A DNA stretch of 64,000 bases from Cranoglanis bouderius. Taxonomy: Eukaryota; Chordata; Actinopteri; Siluriformes; Cranoglanididae. The notes beneath the pieces were generated by a model. It saw nothing but the letters and a program-made list of their open reading frames with translations, ran no database searches and was not told where the DNA came from. The stretch's first letter is position 1. Each line of letters opens with the position of its first letter. This document shows positions 1 to 26,929 of this stretch, piece after piece. The DNA is taken from the NCBI GenBank assembly GCA_023630585.1, contig CM042565.1:9442013-9506012 (forward strand), read 5' to 3'. A program made the translations under genes and the position numbers.

Positions 1-633
1 CGGCAACAGGACAGTGCATAAAATTATGCATTAAAGTTTTCATCAAATATCAGAATGGTGAAAAGTGTGATCTCACTGACTTTGACCGCGGTATAGTTGT
101 TGATGCCAGACAGGCTGGTTTGAGAATGCTAAACTCCTGGTATTTTCACACATTACAGTCTCTGAAGTTTACACAGAATGATGCAAAAACCAAAAGAACA
201 TCCAGTGAGCAGCAGTTCTGCAGACAGAAACACCTTGTTGATGAGAGAGATCAGAGGAGAATGGCCAGACTGACAAGAAGCTGACATAGCTGACAGGAAG
301 GCTAACTGAAATAACCACTCTTTACAACCATGGCGAACAAAAAAGTATCTCAGAATGCACAACACATTGAACCTTGAGACAGATGGGCTACAACAGTGGA
401 AGACCATGTCAGGTTTCGCTCCTATCAGCCAATAACGAATGTTATTAAAGAATGTGGGCAGCGAAACTGGACAGTTGCGGATTGGAAAAATGTCTCTTAG
501 TGTTTTTCCAATCTTGAACGTTATAGTTTCAGCTCTTTACTTGTATCTTCATGATTTTATGCATTGTGCTGCTGAAACATAGTTGGCTGATTTGGATAAC
601 TGCATGAATGTGCAGGTGTTCTTAACAAAGTAT
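1..633 (+). mobile_element. Tc1/mariner remnant, family A (copy 1, cut by window start)
   Basis: The plus strand reads decayed Tc1-like transposase (the GACTTTGACCGCGG block, then a helix-turn-helix-like region) and ends with GCAGGTGTTCTTAACAAAG, which resembles the terminal repeat of the copies at 23337 and 42897. Stop codons and frameshifts interrupt it. The catalytic region is absent. It lies in p2rx1 intron 4. Confidence 0.75.
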
Positions 634-751
634 ATAATATATAACTCGACAATGAAAATATTAGGGTTGAGCAATGCATTATATCATGAGGTATCATCAA
701 TGGCATAATAAGAATGACAAAACCAAAAGACTGTAACGCTTTCATTTAAAC

Positions 752-943
752 CTGTGGTCACCAACCCTGTTCCTTGAGATCCACCTTCCTGAAGACTTTA
801 GCTCAAACCATAATCGTGCCCACCTGACCATCTAATCATTGCCTTAAGAAGTTCCTGATCAACTAAAACAGGTGTTTTAGATTTTGGTTGGAGGTGAACC
901 CAGCAGGAAGGTAGATCTCCAGGAACAGGGTTTGTGACCACTG
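752..943. mobile_element. hAT-type MITE with 8-bp target duplication
   Basis: A 192-bp element with imperfect terminal inverted repeats, CTGTGGTCACCAACCC on the left and the complement of CAGTGGTCACAAACCC on the right, extending over GTTCC and the AGATC/CTTCCTG block. It is flanked by the identical 8-bp repeat ATTTAAAC (744-751 and 944-951). An 8-bp duplication with CAG-type ends is the hAT signature. It has no coding capacity and sits in p2rx1 intron 4. Confidence 0.8.
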
Positions 944-951
944 ATTTAAAC

Positions 952-1540
952 CAAAAACCACTAAACTTCGGTCTAATAATTCTGTCAGAGTAAACAATCC
1001 ACCTTTTTCATTTTCATTTATACCCTCGACTGAATTTTATGTGCACCTTCTCAATCACTTGAGAAGTGTGTTACGAAGGTAACAGCCCAATTAGAGATCA
1101 AATCTAGGGAGTCTGTCACACTGTGTAATCACTTGACACCACTGTCACTGATAGGCTGCATAAATCTACAGTTGGTGCTAGAAAGAAATCAGCCCTAGCC
1201 ATTGTGTGACGTTGGTGATGCCGTTGCATCTGGTTCCACAAAATCCAAAAGACAGGAAACAGGAAATTATAATTGTATAAATTATATTGATGTCTTTTTA
1301 TCTTTTTTAGCCCATATATACCAGCCTTCCCTGATTATAACACAGCTTTATAGTAGAAATGAGATATGCATGTTATATAATGTTAATGTTAACATCAATT
1401 ATGACCTCAACAAGATTTTCATTAACACACTCTTTCATAATAGTTTTAGTTGCTCTGCCACCAGGCTTTATTTATTTATTTATTTTTAGAACATGCAGAT
1501 GTCTCCTGAAAGGACTCTGTAGCCTCGGTCTGAGTTTTAC
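952..1540. other. p2rx1 intron 4, unannotated part
   Basis: AT-rich intronic sequence. A direct search by eye for the fifth P2X exon (WCPVE-type block, minus strand) found nothing. Nothing else recognised. Confidence 0.5.
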
Positions 1541-16850
<15,310 letters not shown>

Positions 16851-16976
16851 TTTTGCAGGATGTATGAAGTATGAAGGCAGAAGCTTAAACTCTACTGTCA
16901 CAGACTCTTCTCTCAGCTCTCAGAGAGAGAGAGCGTGTGAGTGTGAGTGAGAAGGTGCAGAGGCATTGTGATCTGA

Positions 16977-17032
<56 letters not shown>

Positions 17033-17100
17033 GTCATCATGTCTTACCACTCCCCTCCTCCGTTCATGTGAATACTTCCTCTTGCTACTTTAAACACAAT
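16851..17100 (-). promoter_or_regulatory. Putative p2rx1 5' UTR and promoter-proximal region
   Basis: Immediately upstream of the p2rx1 start codon. On the coding strand it has a short GA-rich tract near 16920-16935 and a long (GA)n run (16979-17031 read as CT on the plus strand). I see no clear TATA box. The transcription start is unknown; GA-rich tracts are common near animal promoters, so the regulatory role is inference. Confidence 0.35.
16979..17031. repeat. (CT)n microsatellite upstream of p2rx1
   Basis: About 26 CT units, reading as GA on the p2rx1 coding strand, 130 bp upstream of its start codon. Confidence 0.95.
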
Positions 17101-17400
17101 TTTATTCTGTAAACATACAAAGTCCTACTGGGCAGAGGATGTTATCTGATAGATTATTTGATAACCATATAACTAAAAGACATCCACGTGGGTCCTAATC
17201 ACATTAGTCAGGGACACTACACCTCCTCACTAACAGAGGCTCCCCTCCCCTAAAAAGTCTTGCAAACTTTAAAGTGTGCAACATTTCTGAGCCTTGTATA
17301 CTCTTTCTGCCTATTATGTATCTTGACCCTTGCCTTGTTCTCTGTCTATTCTTTTGGATTTGCCATTTGAGCATGTGTTTGTTCATTGATTGTGTTTTGG
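17032..17400. other. Intergenic, nothing recognised
   Basis: Start of the intergenic region between p2rx1 and megf9. No motif seen. Confidence 0.4.
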
Positions 17401-17404
17401 CTAG

Positions 17405-18140
17405 CGGTGTAACAATACATTATGACATGATGCATCGTGATGCAAAAAAAAAAAAAAAAAAAAGATGTGCATCGTGGAAATTTACTCTTTTTTCTTTTCT
17501 TTTTTTTTGGAAATTGTGGAAATCAGCATTCTGTTAATTATACATGTAATGCAGTTGCACTGTTTGAACACCAGAGGTCCCAATCTGCACACCCAAAAGA
17601 GTTAAAAAAATTATAGAGCACACGCTGGTCACATGATCATAGTCTTTCGTGGAGAGCCTGCGAGATCTGCACTTGTGAAGTCTGACTGCTGATAGCTCCA
17701 TATTACAACGATTAACACACATTATACATTATATGGTTAAACAGCTATGTTATAATGGTTAAAAAGAGCTCTTCAGTAGTGAATCTTGAATCTTTCAAAC
17801 AAACCCAGAAACCACAGTGGAAACTAACCATTTTAGCCAACTTCGGAACTTCTGCTACAGACCTCATATGTTTCACTTGATCATTTTCCCTGGACAATTT
17901 TTAAGATATGGTGAACCTGTAGTACATTTTGCTTACAATATTAAACTTCTGTTTGTAGCAATTTTTGATTTATTTAGTTTTGGATTGCTTATGATTCAGA
18001 AATAATAAAAAAAATTGTCTTTTCAGCCATAAATTTTCTTTGTTAATATTTTGTTCAAAATATTCTGAGAATCGAATTAAATTAAAATCGTGAAGCCAGT
18101 ATCGTGACTTGAGTCCTGACTGGAGTATATCGTTACACCC
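17405..18140. mobile_element. Non-autonomous DNA transposon (GGTGTAACGATA ends)
   Basis: Left end GGTGTAACAATACATTATG and right end GTATATCGTTACACCCC form an imperfect inverted repeat. Both ends adjoin CTAG. The interior has A- and T-runs and GCATCGTG/ATCGTGA words but no open frame. Its superfamily is uncertain; similar fish elements are often classed as hAT. Confidence 0.65.
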
Positions 18141-18144
18141 CTAG

Positions 18145-20280
18145 CTTTGACCATTGCTCCTATTAGAACTTTAGACTATGAATTGAATTGTGGTTTGTTT
18201 AATAAAACCTCCAGCACATGGATTCTCAAACTTCTCCTGAGTCCTGTATGTTACTACATCCCTCTTTCTTTCTCTATGTCAGTGTAAATAAGGCCACAAA
18301 TGCAAAAGAGCATTTAAATGGTGGAACACACATAAGCAGAGGTAAAAGACTACACATAATCATACAAAAGCTTTTCACAATAGCAACATGCACAAAGATC
18401 TCAGTCATTATCTGCAGAAAACCAAGCAAATGGAAGGAATTTGATCTTTATCCTTGTTAGCATCTGTCTTAACTTGTTGTGTCACAAAAGCCTGAGGACT
18501 TGGAGTCTAAATAAGGTCATTTATTTGGACAATAAATGCAGCTGAAACATAAAATACCTGGTATTGTATGTACTACATTTCCATATACTCCATTATGGCA
18601 ATTATGATTATTTCAAATATCTTCGTATGTTTTTGGTTATGTATGTTAGATTAAATGTCTATAGTGCAGTTTCCTAGACAGGGTTTATACTGAGACAGGA
18701 GTAGAAGAGAAGGGTTGTGACCTGACCTGATGTTTGTGCAAATTTCATCAGCCATACTCACTCTGATTTCAGACGATTTCATCGTGTTGTTACACCAATA
18801 TGTAAACATGCATCAGGTTTATATGCATTTAATTGTTTTAAAGACATGAAAACTGTAACTGGTTGTTCTGAACACTTACGTTTTACTATGGAGTCCTATA
18901 TTAGCTGAGCTAAATTAAAGTTGTGTTTAAATCCTGAGCTGGATCCTAAAAGAGACAGAATGAAAACATTCCTTTAAATACAAGCGAATAATTTCAATTC
19001 AATTCAAGGGAATTCAAGGAAAACAAACAGCACACATCAGCTATAAAAGCAAAGGAAAGGCAAGTCTGGACATCAGTTTGTAATTTAATGCCAATGAGCA
19101 CACATTTAAAATATGCACAACAACTTCAGATAAGAACTTTCGTCATTATTGCCACATACTTCATTGGAAATACTGTATTGACATTTACTTTTATTATTCA
19201 AATGAAAAAATGAACATGAATGGAGATCAACTTGCATCAACATGAAAGGAGAAAGTAACTTCTGCAGGACATACCAGAGGATAATGATTCTCTTGACTCA
19301 TGGTTCTCAAGGGACCCCCTGGGGTCCGGGAAGCATAGCTGGGGGTCTGGGATTTTCCCATTTTATTAGAGCCATCATTATAAAGGTTATTATACTTATT
19401 ACTGAGTTCTTATCGTCATTAGCCCACTTATTAGCCCACTTACTGGTGAACTGAATTTAATTTGTGTAATTCAAACCTCTAAAATAGAGTAAAGCTCATA
19501 AATAATGGGAATAATATAATGGGAATAAAGCACACATGGCTAAATTAAAATGCCAATATATTATTTTACACATTTAAATAATAACTCTGATAGTTTTCTT
19601 TTCTCTCTTTTATTGCAACCATCTTATTGCTGCACACACAGAAAGAGGGATAGATTAAACAGACCATAATAATAAAATAATAAAAACAACAGTAATAATA
19701 ATAACTTTAAAAAAAGAACTACAATTCAATGGTTACCTTCAAAATAGTGAAAATATTCCAATATATTTAATCTGTTATTTTTTTTGTGTTACTGTTGAGA
19801 TTGAGAAATTAAGTATATAATTAATTACTACCATCAAAATGTTAAATCTAGGAGCAAATTTTGAAAACCTGAAAAACCGAAAAACAAGATGAGACATCAG
19901 GGACAACTGTACTTGGTATACTATGTGATTTATTATGTTAAACTTTCAGCTATGCTCCTGAATTATGTGATTTCTACATTACTTTTTACATTACTGCATT
20001 AATTTCATTATCTCGTTTGTATTTATTTAAATGAAAATTAAACTTACATATTCTTCTTTCAAGGAGAATGTAATTTAGACTAATTATTAGAGCTGCAAAG
20101 CAGTCTGAGGAAAAAGGCTTACAGACAAAACCTCTCTGTCAAAGGCTAGCTGTTGGATTTCATAAGCATAAGATAAAAAATCTTGCATTGGAGCATGAAT
20201 TTAAAAAAAAAAATGGTTCTGCAAATATAGAAATGGACATAAAGATAGAGAGTGTGCTTGAACTTCCAGTGAACAATACA
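18145..20280. other. Intergenic, mostly unrecognised
   Basis: About 2.1 kb of AT-rich intergenic DNA. A short repeat-like block, GGGACCCCCTGGGGTCCGGG near 19311-19330 with TAGCTGGGGGTCTGGG, resembles a dispersed fish repeat. No coding signal. Confidence 0.4.
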
Positions 20281-20329
20281 TTAACTTGTAGGTTGAAATA
20301 TTTTTCATTTGAAGCTGGTTCTGTTTATT

Positions 20330-20592
20330 TAACGTTGACTTGTATTTAAAGTTGACTTTTATTTAAAGTTGATTTGTTTTATTTAAAACAGCTTCTGTTT
20401 ATTTAAAGGTGACTTGTATTTAAAGTTGACTGTTTTATTTAAAGTTGACTTTTGTTTAAAGTTGATTTGTTTTATTTAAAACAGCTTCTGTTTATTTAAA
20501 CTTGACTATTTCTATTTATAGTTGACTTTTATTAAGTGAACTCTTCATTTAAATTAATTTCATCTTTTCATTTTGTTTATTTAAAGTTCTAA
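20330..20592. repeat. Minisatellite, left half (GTTGACTT..ATTTAAA units)
   Basis: Tandem units of about 18-20 bp built on GTTGACTTNTATTTAAA. A higher-order unit is present: GTTGATTTGTTTTATTTAAA with ACAGCTTCTG recurs at 20368 and 20461, 93 bp apart. The same unit reappears at 21723-21820. Confidence 0.8.
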
Positions 20593-20699
20593 ACTACAGT
20601 AAACAACTGTAAAACATATTTACATTAAAGTAGTGTAATATCATAATGTTTTATCAAATAATACTTCAGCCAGTATACTTGCACATTCAGGACACAACT

Positions 20700-20795
20700 G
20701 AGCTGAAAGGTCTTGTCCAACTATGACAGCACTGGGATTTGAACACACAACCTTCTGATTTGTGGCTCAAAGTCTGAAACACTGGGCCACCAACA
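20700..20795 (-). repeat. tRNA-derived SINE fragment
   Basis: On the minus strand: GTGGCCCAGTGTTTC (A-box-like), then GTGTTCAAATCCCAGTGC (B-box-like). It is inverted relative to the SINE at 20917. Confidence 0.65.
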
Positions 20796-20916
20796 TTACA
20801 ACACAATGACATTGCAATTAACTTGTATTGATTTCTACTTCTACCACTGAAGCAGTGTCACTAATAGCGTACACTGATTCAATGCAAGTTGGTTGCATAT
20901 AACCACAGAATGCTGG

Positions 20917-21064
20917 TTGTGGTGGCTCAGTGGTTAAGGGCTCAAGTCACAAATTAGGAGATTGTGTGTTCAAATCCCAGCACCACCAAAATGCTTTGAT
21001 TGTGACAATGAGCAAGACTCTTCAGTACCATTATATCCTGGCTTGAGCAAATGTACTGGGTTTT
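20917..21064 (+). repeat. tRNA-derived SINE, family 2 (short copy)
   Basis: GGTGGCTCAGTGGTTAAGG (A box) and TGTGTTCAAATCCCAGC (B box, about 20966-20982) with the same spacing as the better copy at 61241. It also has GAGCAAGACTC, matching GAGCAAGGCCC of that copy. Confidence 0.7.
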
Positions 21065-21290
21065 GTGTGATTTTATACTAGGTATGAAATTGCATTACTT
21101 TATTGTAAATATGATTTACAGTTGTTTACTGTAAAAGTAAGAGTACTTTATTGTCAACTCAAGTACTCTAAAGTACTCTACTCTACAGTATTTTTTGTAC
21201 TGTGTAGTTAGGCATGGCAATATTCAAGATCCAAAGGTGAATCCAAAAGAATAAAAGGCCAGGGAAGGACCATGCGCAAAATCACAATAA

Positions 21291-21573
21291 GAATCCATCC
21301 ATTTTCTATACTGCTTATCCTACACAGGGCTGCAGGTGAGCCTGGAGCCTATCCCAGGGGACTCAGGGCACAAGGCAGGGGACACCCTGAACAGGGTGCC
21401 AACCCATTGCTGGGCACAATCACACACTATGGACAATTTAGAGATACCAATCAACCTACAACCTATGCCTTTGGATTGGGGGAAGAAATCCCCAAAGCAA
21501 GGGGAGAACATGCAAACATGCAACCCCAGAGGTGTGAGGCAAGCATGTTAACCACTAAGCCACTATGCCCCCC
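21291..21573 (-). repeat. tRNA-derived SINE, family 1 (minus-strand copy)
   Basis: The reverse complement of the layout at 3546-3879. It starts with the ATCCATCCATTTTCTATAC tail and ends at CCACTAAGCCACTATGCC, the head with its A box on the minus strand. Confidence 0.75.
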
Positions 21574-21722
21574 ACAGTAACACTCAATGGCTCAGAAATG
21601 ACAGAAATGAGAACAATCAGAGTGTCCATGTGCTTTATACCTGTGTACTGTGGTAACAGCAAATGTGCATGACAACAGATACCTCTGGTGGTGGCACAAT
21701 GTCCCAGGTGGATGTGACAAAA

Positions 21723-21860
21723 GGTGACTTCTATTTAAAGTTGACTAATTGTATTTAGAGTTGACTTCAAATAAAAAGAAGTAAATTTTAAATGCAAAGA
21801 GTATTTAAAGTTGACTTTAAGCTTTTTTTAATTTAACTATATTTACATCTGACTTCTTTT
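21723..21860. repeat. Minisatellite, right half
   Basis: Continues the unit of 20330-20592: TATTTAAAGTTGACTAATTG, TTTAGAGTTGACTTC, GTATTTAAAGTTGACTTTAA. The 1.1 kb between the halves holds two or three SINEs. Confidence 0.75.
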
Positions 21861-21917
21861 TATCTATCTATCTATCTATCTATCGATCTATCGATCTATC
21901 TATCTATCTATCTATCG

Positions 21918-21978
<61 letters not shown>
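21861..21978. repeat. (TATC)n tetranucleotide microsatellite
   Basis: About 29 units with three TCGA interruptions, directly followed by another AAAGTTG minisatellite word. Confidence 0.97.
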
Positions 21979-22097
21979 AAGTTGCCTGTCTCTTTTTTAA
22001 GTGCCTTGTCCTTGAGGGCCACTATAGGAGAGTATGTGATCACATGTGAAAGACTTGTGAATTTCATCATGTTACACCACAAAATTGCACATGTAAA

Positions 22098-22632
22098 CAC
22101 TGTATGGCCAAAAGTTTGTGGACACCTGACCATCACACCCATATGTGGGTCTTCCCCAAATGTTCCCACAATACAGTAAGCACATAACTGTTGGTGATGT
22201 CTTTGTATGCTGTAGCATTATACTTTCCCTTCATTGGAACTAAGGAGCCCAGACATGTTTCATCATGACAGTGCCCCTGTGCTCAAAGCAAGCTCCATAG
22301 AGACATGTTTTGCCAAGGTTGGATTGGAAGAACTTGAGGCCTGCACAGAGCCCTGACCTCAACCCCACTGAACACCTTTTGGATGAACTGGAAGACAGAC
22401 TGCACCCCAGGCCTCTTCACCCAACATCACTACCTGACATCATTAATGCTCTTGTGTCTGAATGAGTACAAATCCCCACAGCCACACTCCAAAATCTGGT
22501 GGAAAGCCTTCTCAGACGAGTGTAGGTTAATATAACAGCAAAGGGGAAATAAATCTGTGTTAATGCCCATGGTTTTGGAATGGGCAAGTTTAAATGTTAT
22601 GATCAGGTGTCCACATACTTTTGGAAAATATT
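22098..22632 (+). mobile_element. Tc1/mariner remnant, family F (copy 1)
   Basis: Left end CTGTATGGCCAAAAGTTTGT then GGACACCTGACC; right end AGGTGTCCACATACTTTTGG. The plus strand keeps the block PDLNPTEHLLDEL near 22356-22395, the end of the DDE catalytic domain. Internally deleted. Confidence 0.75.
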
Positions 22633-23330
22633 CAGACCCCTTCCATTTTTGCACACTTTACTGTATAATAGATTTACAGTGTTTTATTTCTATTAACATT
22701 TTATTGTGCATGGATTCTTCGGCAATATAGACAATGTACCATATAATTGCTATCTGTAGTAATGTTAGAAAAGGAGTGTTTGGTTTTGGAGGGTCTTAGA
22801 TTTGATGGGTTTTTAAAACACTTTTTAGACCTTGTTGTAGTTTTTGGTGCATGTTGGAATACCCACTGCATTATTAATCTAACAAATTAGATTAATTAGA
22901 AAGTTAAACATGTTTTGGGTTAGTGATAAAGGACAAATGAGCTATGAGCAATTCAGGACCTGCCTTATATGGCAAGTTGTTAGGGAAAATCCCAAAAGGA
23001 TCTTCAGTAAACATTGTTTGAGGATCTTCAGTAAACATTATTTCAACTACAGCAACACACAACCCCAGACAAACACTTGTACTTCAGAAAGGGCACCGAA
23101 ACACAAGGCCAGCATCACCACGTATACAACCACTGCAGTGAGGAATGTATTGACTTGTACAGAGTATACAGGAGAAATTCTTTACGTCAAGAAACATACA
23201 CATTCTGGACAGACAAACGGTTTAAAGGAGGACTATTGGGCAATGATGAACAGCAACATGCCATCTCTAAAGCATAGGGGAGGTCTGCAACACCATCTCT
23301 GACTTATTTATAATGGCCCTGATATACACT
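22633..23330. other. Intergenic, nothing firmly recognised
   Basis: Contains a 24-bp tandem pair (AGGATCTTCAGTAAACATTG at 22997 and a near-copy at 23021) and an open frame of 130 codons on the plus strand (22910-23302) with no recognisable family motif. It may be decayed transposon. Confidence 0.4.
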
Positions 23331-23336
23331 CTGTGT

Positions 23337-23910
23337 CCACTTTATTAGGAACACCTGTACACCTGCTCATTTAGGCAGCACAATATATAAAATCATGAAG
23401 ATACAGGTCAAGAGCTTCAGTTAATATTCACATCAAACATCAGAGTAGGGAAATGTGATCACAAGGTGGATGGGCTACAACAGAAATAAATAAAGAGTAA
23501 TTATTTGAGTTACTATATCCTTCAAAAATAAAGTGTAATTATTTGAGTTACTATATCCTCCCTGGCAGCTCGAACCAATCTGGCCATTTTCCTCTGACCT
23601 CTCTTATCAACAAGCCTTTTCCACCCACAGAACTGTCACTCACTCAATGTTTTTTGTTTTTCGTACCATTCTGTGGAAACTTAGACACTGTTGTGTGTGA
23701 AAATCCCAGGAGATCAGCAATTTATGAATACTCAAACCAGCTCACCTGGTTAAAGGTAGTCACAGAGATCACCTTTTTCCCCATTCTGATGTTTGATTTG
23801 AACTTCACCTGTATCTACATGATTTTATGCATTGTGCTGCTGCCACATGATTGGATAATTGCATAAATGAGCAGGTGTACAGGTGTTCCTATTAAAGTGG
23901 ACGGCAAGTG
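23337..23910. mobile_element. Tc1/mariner family A (copy 2), internally deleted
   Basis: Left end CACTCTGTGTCCACTTTATT then AGGAACACCTG; right end AGGTGTTCCTATTAAAGTGG. TA lies outside both ends (23335-23336 and 23911-23912). A 23-bp segment is repeated with a 38-bp period at 23498 and 23536. Confidence 0.8.
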
Positions 23911-24532
23911 TATTTATCCCAGACCTTCAGGTCTATTGGCACCTCCAGACCCTGGTATCAGTGATAATCTCACAGATGTAAATTACACAGTGTGTAGATT
24001 TCTCCAACACCAACAGAACTGATAATGCCTCACATAATCTATCCCTTTTTAAACTTGGTTTTCAGCAGGATATTTTAAATTAGTGATTCTCAGTTGAAAA
24101 AAAAAAAGAATAAACCAGAATAAAATATTACTATTAAGACTATGCAGGTACAACACAACAAGCTTCTCACCCAAATCTGCTTTGAGATTGTGGCAGGTTT
24201 AGCGTACTTACAGTTGTACACTCTTAGAAAAACATCTCTCAGTGTTGTTGGGATGGTTAAAGGTTCTAGCTTCCTAAAGTCCTGTTATATGGAACCTTTT
24301 ATGAAAGGGAAACCTTGTGTTGTAGGGTTCTAGATAGACCTCTTTTAAAGCGCAGGGAACAGCAAGAGCAGGATTAGAAAACATTTGTGGTTTTGGGAGA
24401 TAAGCACATGTGAAATAGGTGAATGTTTGCCACAAGATGGCGCCAACGACTCATAATTTCACTATTGCTCAACAACTCAAAAATTCAAAATGTATCCTCC
24501 TCAAACCTAGTATGTATGTGGATACCGGAGAA
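23911..24532. other. Intergenic, mostly unrecognised
   Basis: A block near 24215-24340 (ACACTCTTAGAAAAACAT, GGTTCTAG, GGAACCTTTTAT) resembles a dispersed fish MITE. No coding signal. Confidence 0.35.
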
Positions 24533-24966
24533 ATCACACCCATGTGCTTATTGAACATCCCATTCCAGATTTAATCCCCCTTTGCTGTTATAATAACCTC
24601 CACTCTTTCCACTAGATTTTGGAACGTGACTGTGGGGATTTGTGCTTATTCAGCCCCAAGAGCATTAGTGAGGTCGGGTACTGATGTTGGGCAAGAAGGC
24701 CCAACATGTAGCCGCATTTCAATTTGGCCCAAAGGTGTTGGGTTGAGGTCAGGGCTCTGTGTAGGCCAGTCGAGTTCTTCCACTCAAACCTTGACAAACC
24801 ATGTCTTCATAAAGCTCACTTTATGCATAGAGGCATTGTCATGCTGGAACAGGTTTCAGCCCCTTAATTCCTGTAAAGGGAAACCTTAATGCTACAGCAT
24901 ACAAAGACAAAGCAACAGTTTGGGGGAAGGCTCACATATGGCACTTACTTTTGGCCATACAGTGTA
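24533..24966 (-). mobile_element. Tc1/mariner remnant, family F (copy 2)
   Basis: Carries GGTGTTGGGTTGAGGTCAGG (antisense of PDLNPTEHLW) near 24736-24755 and ends TTTTGGCCATACAGTGTA. The left terminal repeat is missing. Confidence 0.7.
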
Positions 24967-25452
24967 CCTGTTTTCCTTGTAGAAACTTTGAGTTTAATTC
25001 ACTTCCTGTTTGACATTACTTCAACTCAATTCAAGTGTAAAGGTTAAGACCAAAGGTTGAGCTTTTTCATTCTGTCCCATTAAAGCTATACAACACCATA
25101 CTGGACCTATAAAAAGCCAAACACACACATAAAAATTTGTTTTTTAAACAATTAATTATGTTATTATCAAAGAATCAAATAAATTATGAGGAAACTGTTT
25201 TACTTAGCCATTATTAAGGTTGTGAGTCATTCCCAAAAGAGAATGGATTCCCATTGGGATAGGTTAATTTAGGTAGTTTTAAATATTTAAATTATGAAAA
25301 CTAAATTGGCAGTTGGTCATCATGAATGTTCAAGATTATCAAGATTAAGACAATAGACAGATTGAGCTGGTGACTTTAAGTCCATCATCCATAACGTCAT
25401 CAAAAATGAAATTGCCTGACAGTGTGCTATTTTTTATTTTATTTTAATATAT
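24967..25452. other. Intergenic, nothing recognised
   Basis: AT-rich sequence between two transposon remnants. Confidence 0.4.
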
Positions 25453-25454
25453 TA

Positions 25455-26863
25455 CAACCTCAATTCCAAAAAAGTTGGGACACTGTGTAAAATGTAAATA
25501 AAAACAGAATGCAATGATTTGCAAATATCATAAACCCATATGTTATTCACAATAGAACATAGAAAACATATCAAATGTTTAAACTGAGGAAATGTATCAT
25601 TTTGAGAGAAAAAAATAAGGTAATTTTGAATTTGATGGCTGCAACACGTCTCAAAAAATGTTGGGAGGGGGCAACAAAAGGCTAGAAAAGTAAGTGTTAC
25701 TAAAAAGAAACAGCTGGAGGATTATTTTGCAACTAATTAGGTTAATTGGCAACAGGTAAGTAACATGATTGGGTATAAAAAGAGTATCTTAGAGAGGCTC
25801 TGAGACTCTCAGAAGTAAAGATGGGATGGAATCTGGATGGAAGCATATGTTGCTCTAAAACCTGTATATACCTTTCAGCATTGATGGTGCCTTTCCAGAT
25901 GTGCAAGCTGCCCATTCCATAGGCACTAATGCACCCCCATACCATCAGAGATGCAGGCCTTTGAACTAAGCGCTGATAAAAAGTCAGATGGTCCCTCTCC
26001 TCTTTAGTCCTCTTTAGTTTATAGGACGCGGCGTCCATGGTTTCTAAAAAGAATTTCAAATTTTGATTTGTCTGACCACAGAACAGTTTTCCACTTTGCC
26101 TTAGTCCACTTTAAATGAGCCAGAGAAGACGGCTGCGTTTCTGGATCATGTTCACATATGGCTTCCTCTTTGCATGATAGAGCTTTAACCAGCATTTGTG
26201 GATGGCACGGCGAACTGTGTTCACAGACAGTGAGTTCTGGAGGTGTTTCTGAGCCCATGCAGTGATTTCCATTACAGAATCATGCCTGTTTTTAATGCAG
26301 TGCCGCCTGAGGGCCCGAAGATCACGGGCATGCAATATTAATTTTCACCCATGTCCCTTGCGCACAGAGATTTCTCCAGATTCTCAGAATCTTTTGATGA
26401 TAATATGTACTGTAGATGATGAGATATTCAAAGTCTTCGCAATTTAACGTTGAGGAGCATTATTCTGAAATTGTTCCACAAATTGTAGATGCAGTTTTTC
26501 GCAGATTGGTGAACCTCTGCCCATCTTTACTTCTGAGAGACTCTGCCTCTCTAAGATACTCTTTTTATACCCAATCATGTTACTGACCTGTTGCCAATTA
26601 ACCTCTAGCTGTTTCTTTTTAGTAACACTTACTTTTCCAGCTTTTTGTTGCCCCGTCCCAACTTTTTTGAGACATATTGCGACCATCAAATTCAATATCA
26701 CTGTATTATTTCTTAAAATGGTACATTTCCTCAGTTTAAAAATTTGATATGTTTTCTAAGTTCTATTGTGAATAACATATGGGTTTATGAGATTTGCAAA
26801 TCATTGCATTCTGTTTTTATTTACATTTTTCACAGCGTCCCAACTTTTTTGGAATTGGGGTTG
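25455..26863 (-). mobile_element. Fold-back Tc1/mariner element (family G) made of two 5' ends
   Basis: TA flanks both ends (25453-25454 and 26864-26865). The right end is the element's normal 5' end, with transposase starting at the ATG at 26524 on the minus strand. The left end (25455-25825) is an inverted copy of that same 5' end, including the leader with TGGGTATAAAAAGAGTATCT and the ATGGG start, not a normal 3' end. The inverted repeats are therefore about 344-371 bp. The transposase gene is cut at its last third. Confidence 0.8.
25830..26524 (-). pseudogene. Truncated, broken Tc1-like transposase (family G)
   Basis: From the ATG at 26524: MGRGSPICEKLHLQFVEQFQ, then a TAA stop after residue 26 where a Lys codon would be expected. 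Further down are LRALRRHCIKNRHDSVMEIT, the HTH-containing SVNTVRRAIHKCW, KWKTVLWSDKSKFEILF (first catalytic Asp kept), and ASLMVWGCISAYGMGSLHIW, in at least three frames. It ends abruptly at QHMLPSR, so the second Asp and third acidic catalytic residues are gone. Not functional. Confidence 0.85.
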
Positions 26864-26929
26864 TAATTTATTGTTACTAGACTGTGTAGTTCATTGCTCA
26901 TTGAGCTCATTGGTGATGTATGTCAGCTT

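Noticed and set aside
16851..16901. Upstream in-frame ATG giving a 17-residue longer p2rx1 N-terminus
   Set aside because: P2X1 N-termini are short, and residue numbering matches the family (Thr18, Lys68, Lys70) only with the ATG at 16850.
21857..21980. CRISPR-like array
   Set aside because: It is a pure tetranucleotide microsatellite without spacers.
22910..23302. 130-codon open frame, plus strand
   Set aside because: No recognisable domain, contains a local tandem duplication, and lies between transposon remnants.
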